Assembly: GCA_019424245.1 (NCBI GenBank)
Contig: JAHYZV010000015.1
Location: forward strand, 1 to 13,491
Reading direction: 5' to 3'
Length of the DNA stretch: 13,491 nt
From: Clostridiales bacterium
GTDB lineage: Bacteria > Bacillota > Clostridia > Lachnospirales > Lachnospiraceae
Under the pieces are notes generated by a model. The model worked only from the letters and a program-made list of their open reading frames with translations. It was not told the origin of the DNA and ran no database searches. Shown here one piece after another: positions 1-6,754 of this stretch; position 1 is the first letter of the stretch, and each line of letters begins with the position of its first letter. The position numbers and the translations under genes are program-made.

Positions 1-71
1 TTATATTATGTCTGGTTGTGGCTTAATTTACGAAAAATGAATGTGTGTTAAATCAGAAGGGAGAGGCATGA

Positions 72-108
72 AGGGCGGAATTGTGCGTAAAGCGCACAAT
101 TCCGCCCT
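72..108. repeat. perfect 16-bp hairpin next to MITE-like element
   Basis: Two 16-base arms (72-87 and 93-108, AGGGCGGAATTGTGCG and its exact complement) surround a 5-base loop TAAAG. No T-run follows on either side, so it is not a standard terminator. It lies just outside the terminal repeat of the MITE-like element, separated by a C9 run at 115-123. The right-hand copy of the element keeps only one arm plus the loop (13119-13142). It is probably an associated palindromic repeat. The 71 bases to its left show no gene I can support. Confidence 0.8.
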
Positions 109-129
109 GTTTCGCCCCCCCCCTTTTGA

Positions 130-458
130 TTTAATTGAATATTCAGTATTACATTATGCCGTAACACAGACAAATATAAGCTACAGGCAGTCCTGCATAC
201 TATGCGAAATGCACTTGAAGTTTGATTGTGATAGTTCTTAGTCTTTCCCTTAGTCAACCAGCTAGCTTCGTACACGGATGTACGAAGCAGCGAAGCCGCG
301 CCATGGACGGCGCGTCTGAGCGGTAGCGTCAGTTACCATAGTTTACATGGAAAGACTTAGAAATATCCAATCAAAGCTTCTGGCATTGAACATAGTGTGC
401 AGGACTGCCTGTAGCTTATATTTGTCGTCCGTTCGTCACCAACTAATATTCAATTAAA
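130..458 (-). mobile_element. MITE-like element with long imperfect terminal inverted repeats, copy A
   Basis: This 329-bp non-coding element is bounded by TTTAATTGAATATT and its complement. Behind these ends the two halves continue as imperfect inverted repeats for roughly 130 bp, including a block of about 35 bp (AAATATAAGCTACAGGCAGT and onward) and a shared TAGTCTTTCC. The centre is GC-rich and folds into small hairpins, for example CTTCGTACA/TGTACGAAG at about 267-288 and GCGCC/GGCGC at about 299-314. An almost identical copy lies at 12685-13104 in opposite orientation; apart from a 94-bp insert there, I count two substitutions and a 3-bp indel. No transposase ORF is present, so it would be non-autonomous, or a structured intergenic repeat of other origin. 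Its edge is 10 bp past the stop codon of the carboxypeptidase gene. Confidence 0.75.
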
Positions 459-468
459 CAACAATTAT

Positions 469-1854
469 CTAGAATCTTAGATTTCTTTTTGAATAATGAT
501 GTTTTCTATTATTAGAAAGCTTCCTGTTGTTGATAATAGTGATAATAATAAGTATCACAGCGACGATACCAGCTATTATCCATATATTTACTTTAAGACA
601 CTTCTTAGGAGTGAGCTCTGTGACTTTTATTTCGTTGCTAAGATATGGAAGCTGGCTGTCCTTTACAGCATTGCCCGATGATATAGTAAGAGTTGTTGTG
701 CCTACTACATTATCACCATATTTGTAGTTAAGCTTTGCAGTAAGCTTATCATTACTGTTTGATACATCATAGTCAGTATTTATATCCATAGTAACATCAG
801 ATGTACTGCCGTTAGCAGGAATAGTTATAAATGAGGCATTAAGGTTAAAACCAAGCTTGCTTTTGCCAAAAACATCTGATGAATAATAATTATCAGTTGA
901 GAATAATGAGCTTATCTGTGAATTAGAAGTAGTTGATTTCTTAAAGTTACCAAATCCCCAGTCAAAAAGCGCCCTTGTATCTATATATCGTGTTGAATCA
1001 TCAGGAGATCTGAAAACAACACATATAAGACGCATTCCGTCTTTTTCTGCAAATGTTACAAGAGTCATAAGCGACTCATCAGTAAATCCTGTTTTTCCAC
1101 CCTTGCAGTATTCATAGTAGAACTCACGGCCTTTAAGCATTTTATGTCTATGCTTTATAGTACGCTGTGCAGACATGTTGGTAGCTGGAATAGTGTATGA
1201 TGAAGAGGTTGAGTCAATATTGACAAATGAAGCGTTGTTATAGCAGCCTCTTGCTATCATAGCCATATCATAAGCCGTTGTGTAATGGTTGGGATTATAT
1301 AATCCACTTGGATTAGCAAAGTGAGTGTTTATGGCACCAAGCTCTTTAGCCTTGTTATTCATCATATCAATAAATGCATCTGCCGACCCTGCAACCTGTT
1401 CAGCAAGTCCATATGCTATTTCGTTAGCAGAATATAAAAGAAGTCCATATAAAGCCTGTTCGACAGTTATCTGTTCGCCAGCTTTCATACTAAGATTGGC
1501 ATCCTCGTAAGGATTGACTGAATTAGCAGCTTTGCTTGAAAATGTCATGGTATCATTAAGGTTACAGTTTTCAATGGTAAGAAGTCCAGTCAGGATTTTG
1601 GTTGTAGATGCCGGATATGCTTTCCGGTGTGAATCCTTTTCATACAATATTGAACCAGTATCTGCATCTATAAGTATTGCGCTTTCGCAGGTTATTGAAG
1701 GGGCATCAGGCCATGCAGCTTTAGGAGCTGTACTGCTATCGGAAGCTGCCGCAGATACATTGGCAGTAACGGAAAATGTAGTAACTGCTATGATAGAAAC
1801 TGTGGCAATAGTGCCAAGAGTACGTTTTATATATTTTCTAAATGAATTAAACAT
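469..1854 (-). CDS. D-alanyl-D-alanine carboxypeptidase (PBP5/DacF-like, S11 family)
   Basis: 461 aa. This penicillin-binding enzyme should trim the terminal D-Ala from peptidoglycan stem peptides outside the membrane. The N-terminus has a signal peptide (charged start, hydrophobic stretch about residues 12-30, AxA-like cleavage near 35-37). All three catalytic motifs of the S11 family are visible: S83-T-T-K86 in PASTTK with the nucleophile Ser83, S142-A-N144, and K254-T-G256 in GGKTG. A C-terminal domain follows, and a hydrophobic segment (about residues 424-442, NIWIIAGIVAVILIII) with a basic tail probably anchors the protein. In PBP5 the anchor is amphipathic; here it looks like a true transmembrane helix. 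A GAGGAA ribosome site precedes the ATG. It is divergent from trmB. The stop is followed directly by MITE-like copy A, whose stem-loops may serve as its 3' end. Confidence 0.93.
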   Translation of the reverse strand: MFNSFRKYIKRTLGTIATVSIIAVTTFSVTANVSAAASDSSTAPKAAWPDAPSITCESAILIDADTGSILYEKDSHRKAYPASTTKILTGLLTIENCNLNDTMTFSSKAANSVNPYEDANLSMKAGEQITVEQALYGLLLYSANEIAYGLAEQVAGSADAFIDMMNNKAKELGAINTHFANPSGLYNPNHYTTAYDMAMIARGCYNNASFVNIDSTSSSYTIPATNMSAQRTIKHRHKMLKGREFYYEYCKGGKTGFTDESLMTLVTFAEKDGMRLICVVFRSPDDSTRYIDTRALFDWGFGNFKKSTTSNSQISSLFSTDNYYSSDVFGKSKLGFNLNASFITIPANGSTSDVTMDINTDYDVSNSNDKLTAKLNYKYGDNVVGTTTLTISSGNAVKDSQLPYLSNEIKVTELTPKKCLKVNIWIIAGIVAVILIIITIINNRKLSNNRKHHYSKRNLRF

Positions 1855-1947
1855 ATTAAATTCCTCATTTCTGTAGATATTAGTTATATAATTATCATGT
1901 TACTTAGTACTATAACATATATTTTTTAGTAATTAAACAACTATATT

Positions 1948-1985
1948 TTGACTTTTGACAGCATTATCATATAGAATGTTATTAT
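1948..1985 (+). promoter_or_regulatory. probable sigma-A promoter of trmB
   Basis: Two overlapping candidates are visible: TTGACT (1948-1953) with TATAGA (1970-1975) at 16-bp spacing, and TTGACA (1955-1960) with TATTAT (1980-1985) at 19 bp. Either would start transcription about 45-55 bp before the trmB ATG. The divergent carboxypeptidase gene must have its own promoter in the AT-rich 1860-1940 region, where I see no clear consensus. Confidence 0.4.
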
Positions 1986-2032
1986 AAGAAGCAGGTAAAA
2001 TAAATAATATAAGAGCCTGAGATGGAGGAAAT

Positions 2033-2674
2033 ATGCGTTTAAGAAATGTACCAGGTGCAAGAGAAGTGATGATTGAGAATAAGTATGTGTTCACTGAGCC
2101 AGAAGGAATGAAAGGGACATGGAAGGATGTGTTTGGAAACAGTAATCCTGTTCATATAGAGATTGGTATGGGAAAGGGAGTATTTATTACAACACTTGCA
2201 TCACAGAATCCTGATATTAACTATGTAGGAATAGAAAAATATTCCAGCGTGCTGTTAAGAGCTGTTGAGAAGCAGGATGAGCTGCAGCTTCCTAACTTAA
2301 GATTTATCCGTATGGATGCAGAGAATATCAACGAGGTGTTCGGTAAAGATGAGGTTGACAGAATATATCTTAACTTTTCTGATCCATGGCCTAAGGACAG
2401 ACATGCAAAAAGAAGACTCACATCAAGACAGTTCTTTGCAAGATATGACCTGATGTTAAAAAAGGAAGGCAGAGTTGAGTTTAAGACAGATAATAAAGCA
2501 TTGTTTGATTTTTCAGTAGAAGAAGTAAAGGAAGCAGGGTGGATGCTTGAAGAGTGCACATATGACCTTCATAATGACACAAGACTTAATGAGGGTAATG
2601 TCATGACAGAGTATGAAAAGAAATTCTCCGAGCTGGGAAATTCGATATGCAAGCTTATAGCTGACAGAAAATAG
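2033..2674 (+). CDS. trmB: tRNA (guanine-N7-)-methyltransferase TrmB
   Basis: 213 aa, normal length for bacterial TrmB. It transfers a methyl group from S-adenosylmethionine to N7 of G46 in the variable loop of tRNAs. The start MRLRNVPGARE is the usual one for Firmicutes members. The SAM-binding glycine motif is EIGMGKG (residues 43-49). The family signature NFSDPWPKDRHAKRRL is at about 114-129, holding the catalytic Asp and basic tRNA-contact residues, and FKTDN is at 150-154. A GGAGG site lies 5 bp before the ATG. No convincing terminator follows before the inverted-repeat structure at 2704-2828. Confidence 0.96.
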   Translation: MRLRNVPGAREVMIENKYVFTEPEGMKGTWKDVFGNSNPVHIEIGMGKGVFITTLASQNPDINYVGIEKYSSVLLRAVEKQDELQLPNLRFIRMDAENINEVFGKDEVDRIYLNFSDPWPKDRHAKRRLTSRQFFARYDLMLKKEGRVEFKTDNKALFDFSVEEVKEAGWMLEECTYDLHNDTRLNEGNVMTEYEKKFSELGNSICKLIADRK

Positions 2675-2703
2675 CATATAAACGTATTCATAGTGTAACA
2701 AAT

Positions 2704-2828
2704 AAACACACCTTTAATATAATAATCATATGATGTAAGGATTGCGTGAATGGCATGAATTGCGCAAATTGTGCAGCAACATAACAATCCGGATGCATCA
2801 GAAACATTATTATATGGAAGGTGTGTTT
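2704..2828 (+). repeat. 23-bp inverted repeat enclosing a nested hairpin (leader structure or small mobile repeat)
   Basis: Bases 2704-2726 are complementary to 2806-2828 at 21 of 23 positions. The outer motif is AAACACACC / GGTGTGTTT. Inside, GATG..GGATTG (about 2732-2744) pairs with CAATCC..GATGCATC (about 2785-2799), and a small TTGC/GCAA stem sits at the tip. The 3' arm contains GGAAGGTG, the ribosome site of the small ORF at 2830, so the closed form would hide it. The architecture fits either a cis-acting RNA switch or thermometer-like leader, or a miniature inverted-repeat element. No target duplication is evident. It also separates trmB from the convergent AI-2E gene. Confidence 0.6.
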
Positions 2829-2829
2829 T

Positions 2830-2970
2830 ATGCGTTGTAACCATTGTAATCGTTGTTTTTCATTAAAACGTCTTAACGAATTCTTTTATTATCATCGCAG
2901 TCTGAATCAAAAAATAGTACGATTCAGACACTCCTGGAATGAGATATATAAAATAATAAATTGCAGGTAA
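2830..2970 (+). CDS. hypothetical small Cys-rich protein (46 aa)
   Basis: This 47-codon reading frame starts at ATG 2830, with GGAAGGTG ending about 6 bp upstream. The product begins MRCNHCNRCF, so three cysteines form CxxCxxC within residues 3-9, with a fourth Cys at 45. The rest is basic and aromatic (Phe, Tyr, Arg, His rich). The cluster could bind a metal ion, but I do not recognise the family. The frame contains an internal 9-bp inverted repeat (2900-2908 with 2921-2929), which leaves open that the region is really a structured RNA. The stop is 6 bp from the stop of the convergent AI-2E gene. Whether it is translated is uncertain. Confidence 0.4.
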   Translation: MRCNHCNRCFSLKRLNEFFYYHRSLNQKIVRFRHSWNEIYKIINCR

Positions 2971-2976
2971 TGATAT

Positions 2977-4380
2977 CTACATTTTATCAGGTGAATCATA
3001 AGGCTGTACCGTAATATTACGTTTCTTTAAGAAATGTTCAATAATAATATTAAGGATATAGCATATAACTGCCATAGTAGGAACACCAAGGAACATACCA
3101 AGTACACCAAACATAGCACCACCGACAACTATAGCGAATATAACCCATAAAGGCTTAAGGCCGGTACTATTGCCAAGAATCTTAGGTCCAAGGAAGAGAC
3201 CGTCAAACTGCTGGATAATAAGTATCATGATCGCGAAAAATATAACCTGCAGAGGGTTGATGATCACTATAATAATGCCGCCAAGAACTCCGCCAATATA
3301 AGGTCCAAAGTATGGAATCATATTGGTAATACCTACTATGACACTGATAAGCACTGTGTATGGAAACCTGAATATTGTCATACATATAAAACAGATGATT
3401 CCTATTATTAATGAATCGATAGCTTTTCCATACATGAATTTAATGAAAATGTTTGCACTTTCACGACATATTGTTCTTGCGGTGTCAGCCGCCTGTTTAG
3501 GAAATACAGCATATAAAAGTCTTTTAAATTGATAAAAGATATTTTTATGGTCTGATATCATGTATACAGAAACCATAACAGAAATAATAAGGTTAATTAA
3601 ACCTTTTATAATAGCCATAGAAGTGTTTACAACATATGGCAGAATATTAGTCAGTATATCTGTAAGATACGACAATATCTTAGGATATAAAGATGTAAGG
3701 TGTTCATTGATAATATTATAATCTATGAAGCCAAGGTCTTTATGATTCTTCTCGAAATCAGTTATAAATATAGTAACATTGTTGTACCATACAGGCAGTT
3801 TATCCAGTATATCAGTTATACTTGTGTACAGTTGTGGCAGTATGAATACAAGCAGTACTGCGATTATGCCGATTGCTATAGCATAGGTAACAAGTATAGA
3901 CAGCCATTTGGCAAGCCTGTCAGATTTCATATGGCACTTTTCCTTAAACAGTCTTCTGTAAAAGAATCTGACAAGAGGATATAGTATAAATGCTATAAAT
4001 GCACCAACAAGAAAAGGTGCTATAACCTCAATAGCCTGTCCTAAAAGTTTTACTGTGTTGTTGAAGCTTCCTACGATCCTTACAAGAAGGATTGAACCAA
4101 GTACGAAAGCCAGCCCATATAGCATAATAGTAAAATACTTGCTGTTAGGCTGAAAACGGTTGTGTTTAATGATGGTATATGCATTATCATCGCTGGTATT
4201 ATCGTTATTAGCAGTACTATTGTTATTCATAGATATATTGTCATCAGTATTACCGTTGTTATGCATAGATATATTGTCATCAGTATTACCGTTGTTATGC
4301 ATAGATATATTGTCATCAGTACTACTGTTGTTATTCATAGACATATTGTCATCAGTATTGCTGCTGTTATATACAGACAT
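2977..4380 (-). CDS. AI-2E/PerM-family polytopic membrane transporter
   Basis: 467 aa. This is an integral membrane protein of the AI-2 exporter family (Pfam AI-2E_transport), whose members are proposed permeases or antiporters; the substrate cannot be told from sequence. About eight hydrophobic segments follow residue 80, starting with YFTIMLYGLAFVLGSILLV. The family-typical C-terminal half includes GITNMIPYFGPYIGG, then FDGLFLGPKILG and a final paired-helix region. The first 65 or so residues are an unusual Asn/Asp/Ser-rich cytoplasmic extension made of 12-residue repeats (TDDNISMHNNGN type), encoded by a 36-bp minisatellite. An AAGGAG site precedes the ATG by about 7 bp, and a dyad sits in the leader (4401-4448). 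Confidence 0.9.
   Translation of the reverse strand: MSVYNSSNTDDNMSMNNNSSTDDNISMHNNGNTDDNISMHNNGNTDDNISMNNNSTANNDNTSDDNAYTIIKHNRFQPNSKYFTIMLYGLAFVLGSILLVRIVGSFNNTVKLLGQAIEVIAPFLVGAFIAFILYPLVRFFYRRLFKEKCHMKSDRLAKWLSILVTYAIAIGIIAVLLVFILPQLYTSITDILDKLPVWYNNVTIFITDFEKNHKDLGFIDYNIINEHLTSLYPKILSYLTDILTNILPYVVNTSMAIIKGLINLIISVMVSVYMISDHKNIFYQFKRLLYAVFPKQAADTARTICRESANIFIKFMYGKAIDSLIIGIICFICMTIFRFPYTVLISVIVGITNMIPYFGPYIGGVLGGIIIVIINPLQVIFFAIMILIIQQFDGLFLGPKILGNSTGLKPLWVIFAIVVGGAMFGVLGMFLGVPTMAVICYILNIIIEHFLKKRNITVQPYDSPDKM
4213..4376 (-). repeat. 36-bp in-frame minisatellite within the AI-2E-type gene
   Basis: The block ATATTGTCATCAGT recurs at 4235, 4271, 4307 and 4343, a spacing of exactly 36 bp. 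The two middle units are nearly identical and the outer ones diverged. Since 36 is a multiple of three, gain or loss of units changes the number of 12-residue repeats without a frameshift. Partial unit boundaries are approximate. Confidence 0.9.
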
Positions 4381-4400
4381 ATATTTACTCCTTGTGTGCT

Positions 4401-4448
4401 GTTATTGTAAGTGGTTATTGCAAGCGGCGGTTACACCACTTGTATAAC
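4401..4448 (-). promoter_or_regulatory. dyad in the 5' leader of the AI-2E-type gene
   Basis: GTTATTGTAAGTGG (4401-4414) pairs with CCACTTGTATAAC (4436-4448) with small internal mismatches. The interior contains a second copy of the GTTATTG-AAG unit (13-bp direct repeat). It lies just upstream of the ribosome site on the minus strand, so it may be a leader hairpin or an operator. A further AT-only dyad (TTTTAAAAT/ATTTTAAAA) is at 4450-4475. Confidence 0.35.
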
Positions 4449-4597
4449 ATTTTAAAATCTTTATAAATTTTAAAAGCTTTATACATATGATACTCTATAT
4501 CAATAAGTAAAAAAACCCTTTTTTCGTAAAAAAAGGCTAAAATATGCTGGAAAAAATAAAAAAAGTCGATTGTATCTAAATAAATACAAAAAAAGAC

Positions 4598-4626
4598 TTG
4601 ATTTTTTCCATAAAAGAATATAATAT
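4598..4626 (+). promoter_or_regulatory. probable promoter of the tRNA-Lys pair
   Basis: TTGATT (4598-4603) is followed by TATAAT (4619-4624, 15 bp) overlapping TAATAT (4621-4626, 17 bp), placing the start about 30 bp before the first tRNA. Upstream, 4517-4536 is an A/T hairpin (CCTTTTTT/AAAAAAGG) with a T7 run on the minus strand, and another dyad (TTGTAT/ATACAA) lies at about 4570-4590. Their roles are unclear. Confidence 0.5.
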
Positions 4627-4661
4627 ATCTTTTGTTGTTACGGCAACGAATTATTATATAT

Positions 4662-4734
4662 GCACCGCTAGCTCAGTTGGTAGAGCACCTGACTCTTAAT
4701 CAGGGTGTCCAGGGTTCGAACCCCTGGCGGTGCA
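4662..4734 (+). tRNA. tRNA-Lys (anticodon CTT), copy 1
   Basis: A complete 73-nt cloverleaf. The acceptor arms are GCACCGC and GCGGTGC with discriminator A, the D arm is GCTC..GAGC, and the anticodon stem CCTGA/TCAGG encloses the loop CTCTTAA with CTT at 4695-4697. The T arm is CAGGG/CCCTG around TTCGAAC. CCA is not encoded. It decodes AAG. The second copy is identical base for base, and the two are likely co-transcribed. The 53-bp spacer has dyads (ACTTGTG/CACAAGT and GTGAAG/CTTCAC) that may guide processing. Confidence 0.97.
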
Positions 4735-4787
4735 CTTGTGAAGTCGTAAGACACAAGTCGCTAAGCTTCACATACATTTTAATATAC

Positions 4788-4860
4788 GCACCGCTAGCTC
4801 AGTTGGTAGAGCACCTGACTCTTAATCAGGGTGTCCAGGGTTCGAACCCCTGGCGGTGCA
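4788..4860 (+). tRNA. tRNA-Lys (anticodon CTT), copy 2
   Basis: Identical over all 73 bases to the copy at 4662-4734, with CTT at 4821-4823 and no encoded CCA. It is followed by a T-rich segment (about 4907-4925) without a strong GC hairpin; a weak GGTTGA/TCAACC stem at about 4896-4932 could contribute to termination. Confidence 0.97.
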
Positions 4861-4984
4861 TTTAGGAAAGTCTTTTGATTTGATCGATGGAGTCAGGTTG
4901 AGGGGCTTTTATTTTTTGCTTTTTATTCAACCTTCTTAAAAATCAATCTTCTAAAACCCCCACTCTTCCTGAAAAATCAATTTG

Positions 4985-5134
4985 AAAAATCAACTTTCTT
5001 TTTCCTTAAATTCCCTAACCTTTTTTCTTTAAATATTTCTCTAAAAATCTTTTTCTTTAAACATTTTTCTTTAAACATTTCTCTAAAAATCTTTTTCTAA
5101 AAACATTTCCTCAAAATTACTCTTCTCTTTTTCT
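4985..5134. other. 150-nt G-free, tandemly degenerate AT-rich intergenic stretch
   Basis: The plus strand has no G from 4985 to 5134, and only two (4971, 4984) from 4919 to 5134. An 18-base unit starting CTCTAAAAATC recurs at 5039 and 5081 (42-bp period), with further CTTTAAACATTT copies between. Read on the minus strand it resembles short Lys/Glu/Phe-rich coding fragments (such as FKEKDF) interrupted by stops and frame changes, so it might be a decayed low-complexity reading frame. No intact gene is supported in 4861-5299. Confidence 0.7.
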
Positions 5135-5299
5135 GAAATTTCCATGATAAAACACTGTTCTGTAAGAATATTGTAAGGTTAATGATTTATATTAGTATTA
5201 AAGAAAAGAATTATGTCATGGCCGAAGAATAAAGGTATACATCGGCATGGTAAACAAAAAAGGGGAACGGCAGTGTGTTCTGCAGGAAAAGAGGTAAGT

Positions 5300-6319
5300 A
5301 TGGAGAAAAAGAGGAATAGACAGAAAAGAATTAGTAAAAAAATCAGTAAAAAAAGAAATATTGCTGCAGCATTTATACTGGCTGGCATGATAGCAGTTAT
5401 AGTTATGGTGGCAGTTGCAGCCAGGACAAAAAATGGGCATATTACAGGATTTATTCAGAGAGCTGATTATATGAAGGGTGAAATAGAAGCTGTAAGCAGT
5501 GTGGATGCTGTTTATGATGAAGATACTGTATGGCAGACAGAAGAACAGATGTTATTAAAAGAAAGCATGATTGAACAGACAGAAATATATGAGAAAGAAA
5601 ATAATGAAAATGCAGAAGAGGAAAAGACTGGTGCAGGAACTGTTAAAGTAGCGGAAAAAGAGGAATCGTTTGAGAGAGAGGAATCATTTGAAAAAGAGAA
5701 ATCGGATGAAAAAGAGGCACTTAAAGCAGCTGCTGCAAGGAGTAAGTCATATAAGAAGCTGGATGTTAAGTGTGTGCTTCAGAATCCTGAACTGCCAACA
5801 GGGTGTGAGATAACAGCATTAACAATAGTACTTAACTATCTTGGTTATGATGTAGACAAGCTTACTCTGGCTGATAACTTCCTTGATAAGGGAAGGGTAG
5901 GTGAAACATCACCATACAAAGCATTTGTAGGTAATCCAAGAGATGAGGATGCATGTGGGGCATTTGCACCGGTAATTGTGAATTCTGCAAAAAGATATCT
6001 ATACAGCGAGAATTCGGATATGAATGTTTATAATGTTACAGGAGCTGATTATAGTGAGCTTGTTGACTATGTAGATAATGGACATCCTGTGTTGGTATGG
6101 GAAACAATGTGGATGGCAAAGCCACATATAGCAGCTGAGTGGAATGTTGATGGAGAAACAATAGTGTGGAAATCACATGAGCATGCCATGGTGCTTATTG
6201 GTTATACAGCTGATACATATATTATGGCTGATCCGCTAAGAGGTATCTATGAATATGATAAAGAAGTTGTAGAAGAAAGATACAAGGATATGGGAAGACA
6301 GGCGATAGTTATATATTAG
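5300..6319 (+). CDS. membrane-anchored C39-like cysteine peptidase domain protein
   Basis: 339 aa from the ATG at 5300, chosen because GAGG lies 6-7 bp upstream; an in-frame ATG at 5213 would add 29 residues but has a poor ribosome site. A strongly basic N-terminus (MEKKRNRQKR..) precedes one transmembrane helix (about residues 21-41). A low-complexity Glu/Lys-rich stalk follows (about 75-150, with EESFEREESFEKEKS repeats), then a papain-like C39_2 domain (about 153-339). Catalytic candidates are C169 (PTGCE), H295 (SHEHAMVLIGY) and D311 (MADPLRG), in the usual order. The type II topology puts the peptidase domain outside the cell. Family members are mostly uncharacterised, and the substrate is unknown. 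The next small ORF is probably co-transcribed. Confidence 0.85.
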   Translation: MEKKRNRQKRISKKISKKRNIAAAFILAGMIAVIVMVAVAARTKNGHITGFIQRADYMKGEIEAVSSVDAVYDEDTVWQTEEQMLLKESMIEQTEIYEKENNENAEEEKTGAGTVKVAEKEESFEREESFEKEKSDEKEALKAAAARSKSYKKLDVKCVLQNPELPTGCEITALTIVLNYLGYDVDKLTLADNFLDKGRVGETSPYKAFVGNPRDEDACGAFAPVIVNSAKRYLYSENSDMNVYNVTGADYSELVDYVDNGHPVLVWETMWMAKPHIAAEWNVDGETIVWKSHEHAMVLIGYTADTYIMADPLRGIYEYDKEVVEERYKDMGRQAIVIY

Positions 6320-6367
6320 AATAAATCATCACACAAAGGGGATACTTCCATTATGGAGGTGATTAAT

Positions 6368-6589
6368 GTGTACCCAGAGTATGATGGTGAAGGTTATGAT
6401 TGTGAAGGTTATGATGGAACAGATATACACAAGTATACATTTCCTCACAGAAAAACTTATGATGTTGAGGCAGATAAAGCTTCTGACAGTGGTCAAGATG
6501 TGTATACAGATGAGATGAGATTTAATTCCCTGGCAGATTATGAGGATTTTCTTATATGGGGGACGGATTACCGTGATCAGTATTTCTAA
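6368..6589 (+). CDS. hypothetical small acidic protein
   Basis: 73 aa from a GTG start at 6368, preferred because a near-perfect GGAGGTGATT site (6355-6364) places GGAGG 8 bp before it. The in-frame ATG at 6353 (78 aa) overlaps that site and has only a distant AAGGGG. The product is acidic, with an N-terminal Tyr/Asp/Gly repeat (DGEGYDCEGYDG) and a C-terminal NSLADYEDFLIWGTDYRDQYF-like segment. No signal peptide, membrane segment or double-glycine leader is seen, and I do not recognise the family. It lies 48 bp after the C39 gene and before a good terminator, so the two probably form a small operon. ACTTCC at 6345-6350 could pair with the ribosome site. Confidence 0.55.
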   Translation: MYPEYDGEGYDCEGYDGTDIHKYTFPHRKTYDVEADKASDSGQDVYTDEMRFNSLADYEDFLIWGTDYRDQYF

Positions 6590-6657
6590 ATAATCTAAAA
6601 GATTTATTAATCTTTCAGGCATTGATTGACGTGAGTTTTAAATATGTTATATGATAA

Positions 6658-6705
6658 GCGAAAGCAGTATTTGTTGTGTACAGATATATGCTTTCGTTTT
6701 TATGC
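6658..6705 (+). terminator. intrinsic terminator after the C39 operon
   Basis: GCGAAAGCA with TAT pairs with ATA..TGCTTTCG across a loop of about 13 bases, followed by TTTTT. A second perfect dyad, CTGTTATA-TTTT-TATAACAG (6705-6724), follows at once. A shorter AAAGATT/AATCTTT hairpin is at about 6598-6615. Together these should insulate the upstream pair from the DUF5685 gene. Confidence 0.75.
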
Positions 6706-6754
6706 TGTTATATTTTTATAACAGAAGCCTCAGACTTAACAAGATAGGGAGATA

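Noticed and set aside
48..275. Reading frame of 75 codons inside MITE-like copy A, with a matching one at 12959-13159
   Set aside because: Both are read-throughs of the same non-coding repeat, diverge at the element edge and have no ribosome site.
4517..4536. Minus-strand intrinsic terminator
   Set aside because: The stem is almost all A/T and no minus-strand gene upstream would use it; kept only as a note with the tRNA promoter.
4632..4865. Reading frame of 77 codons with two APLAQLVEHLTLNQGVQGSNPWRC-like segments
   Set aside because: It is a translation of the two tRNA-Lys genes, a well-known spurious annotation.
6368..6589. Bacteriocin precursor processed by the neighbouring C39-like protein
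   Set aside because: There is no double-glycine leader or mature-peptide pattern, and the peptidase lacks an ABC transporter.
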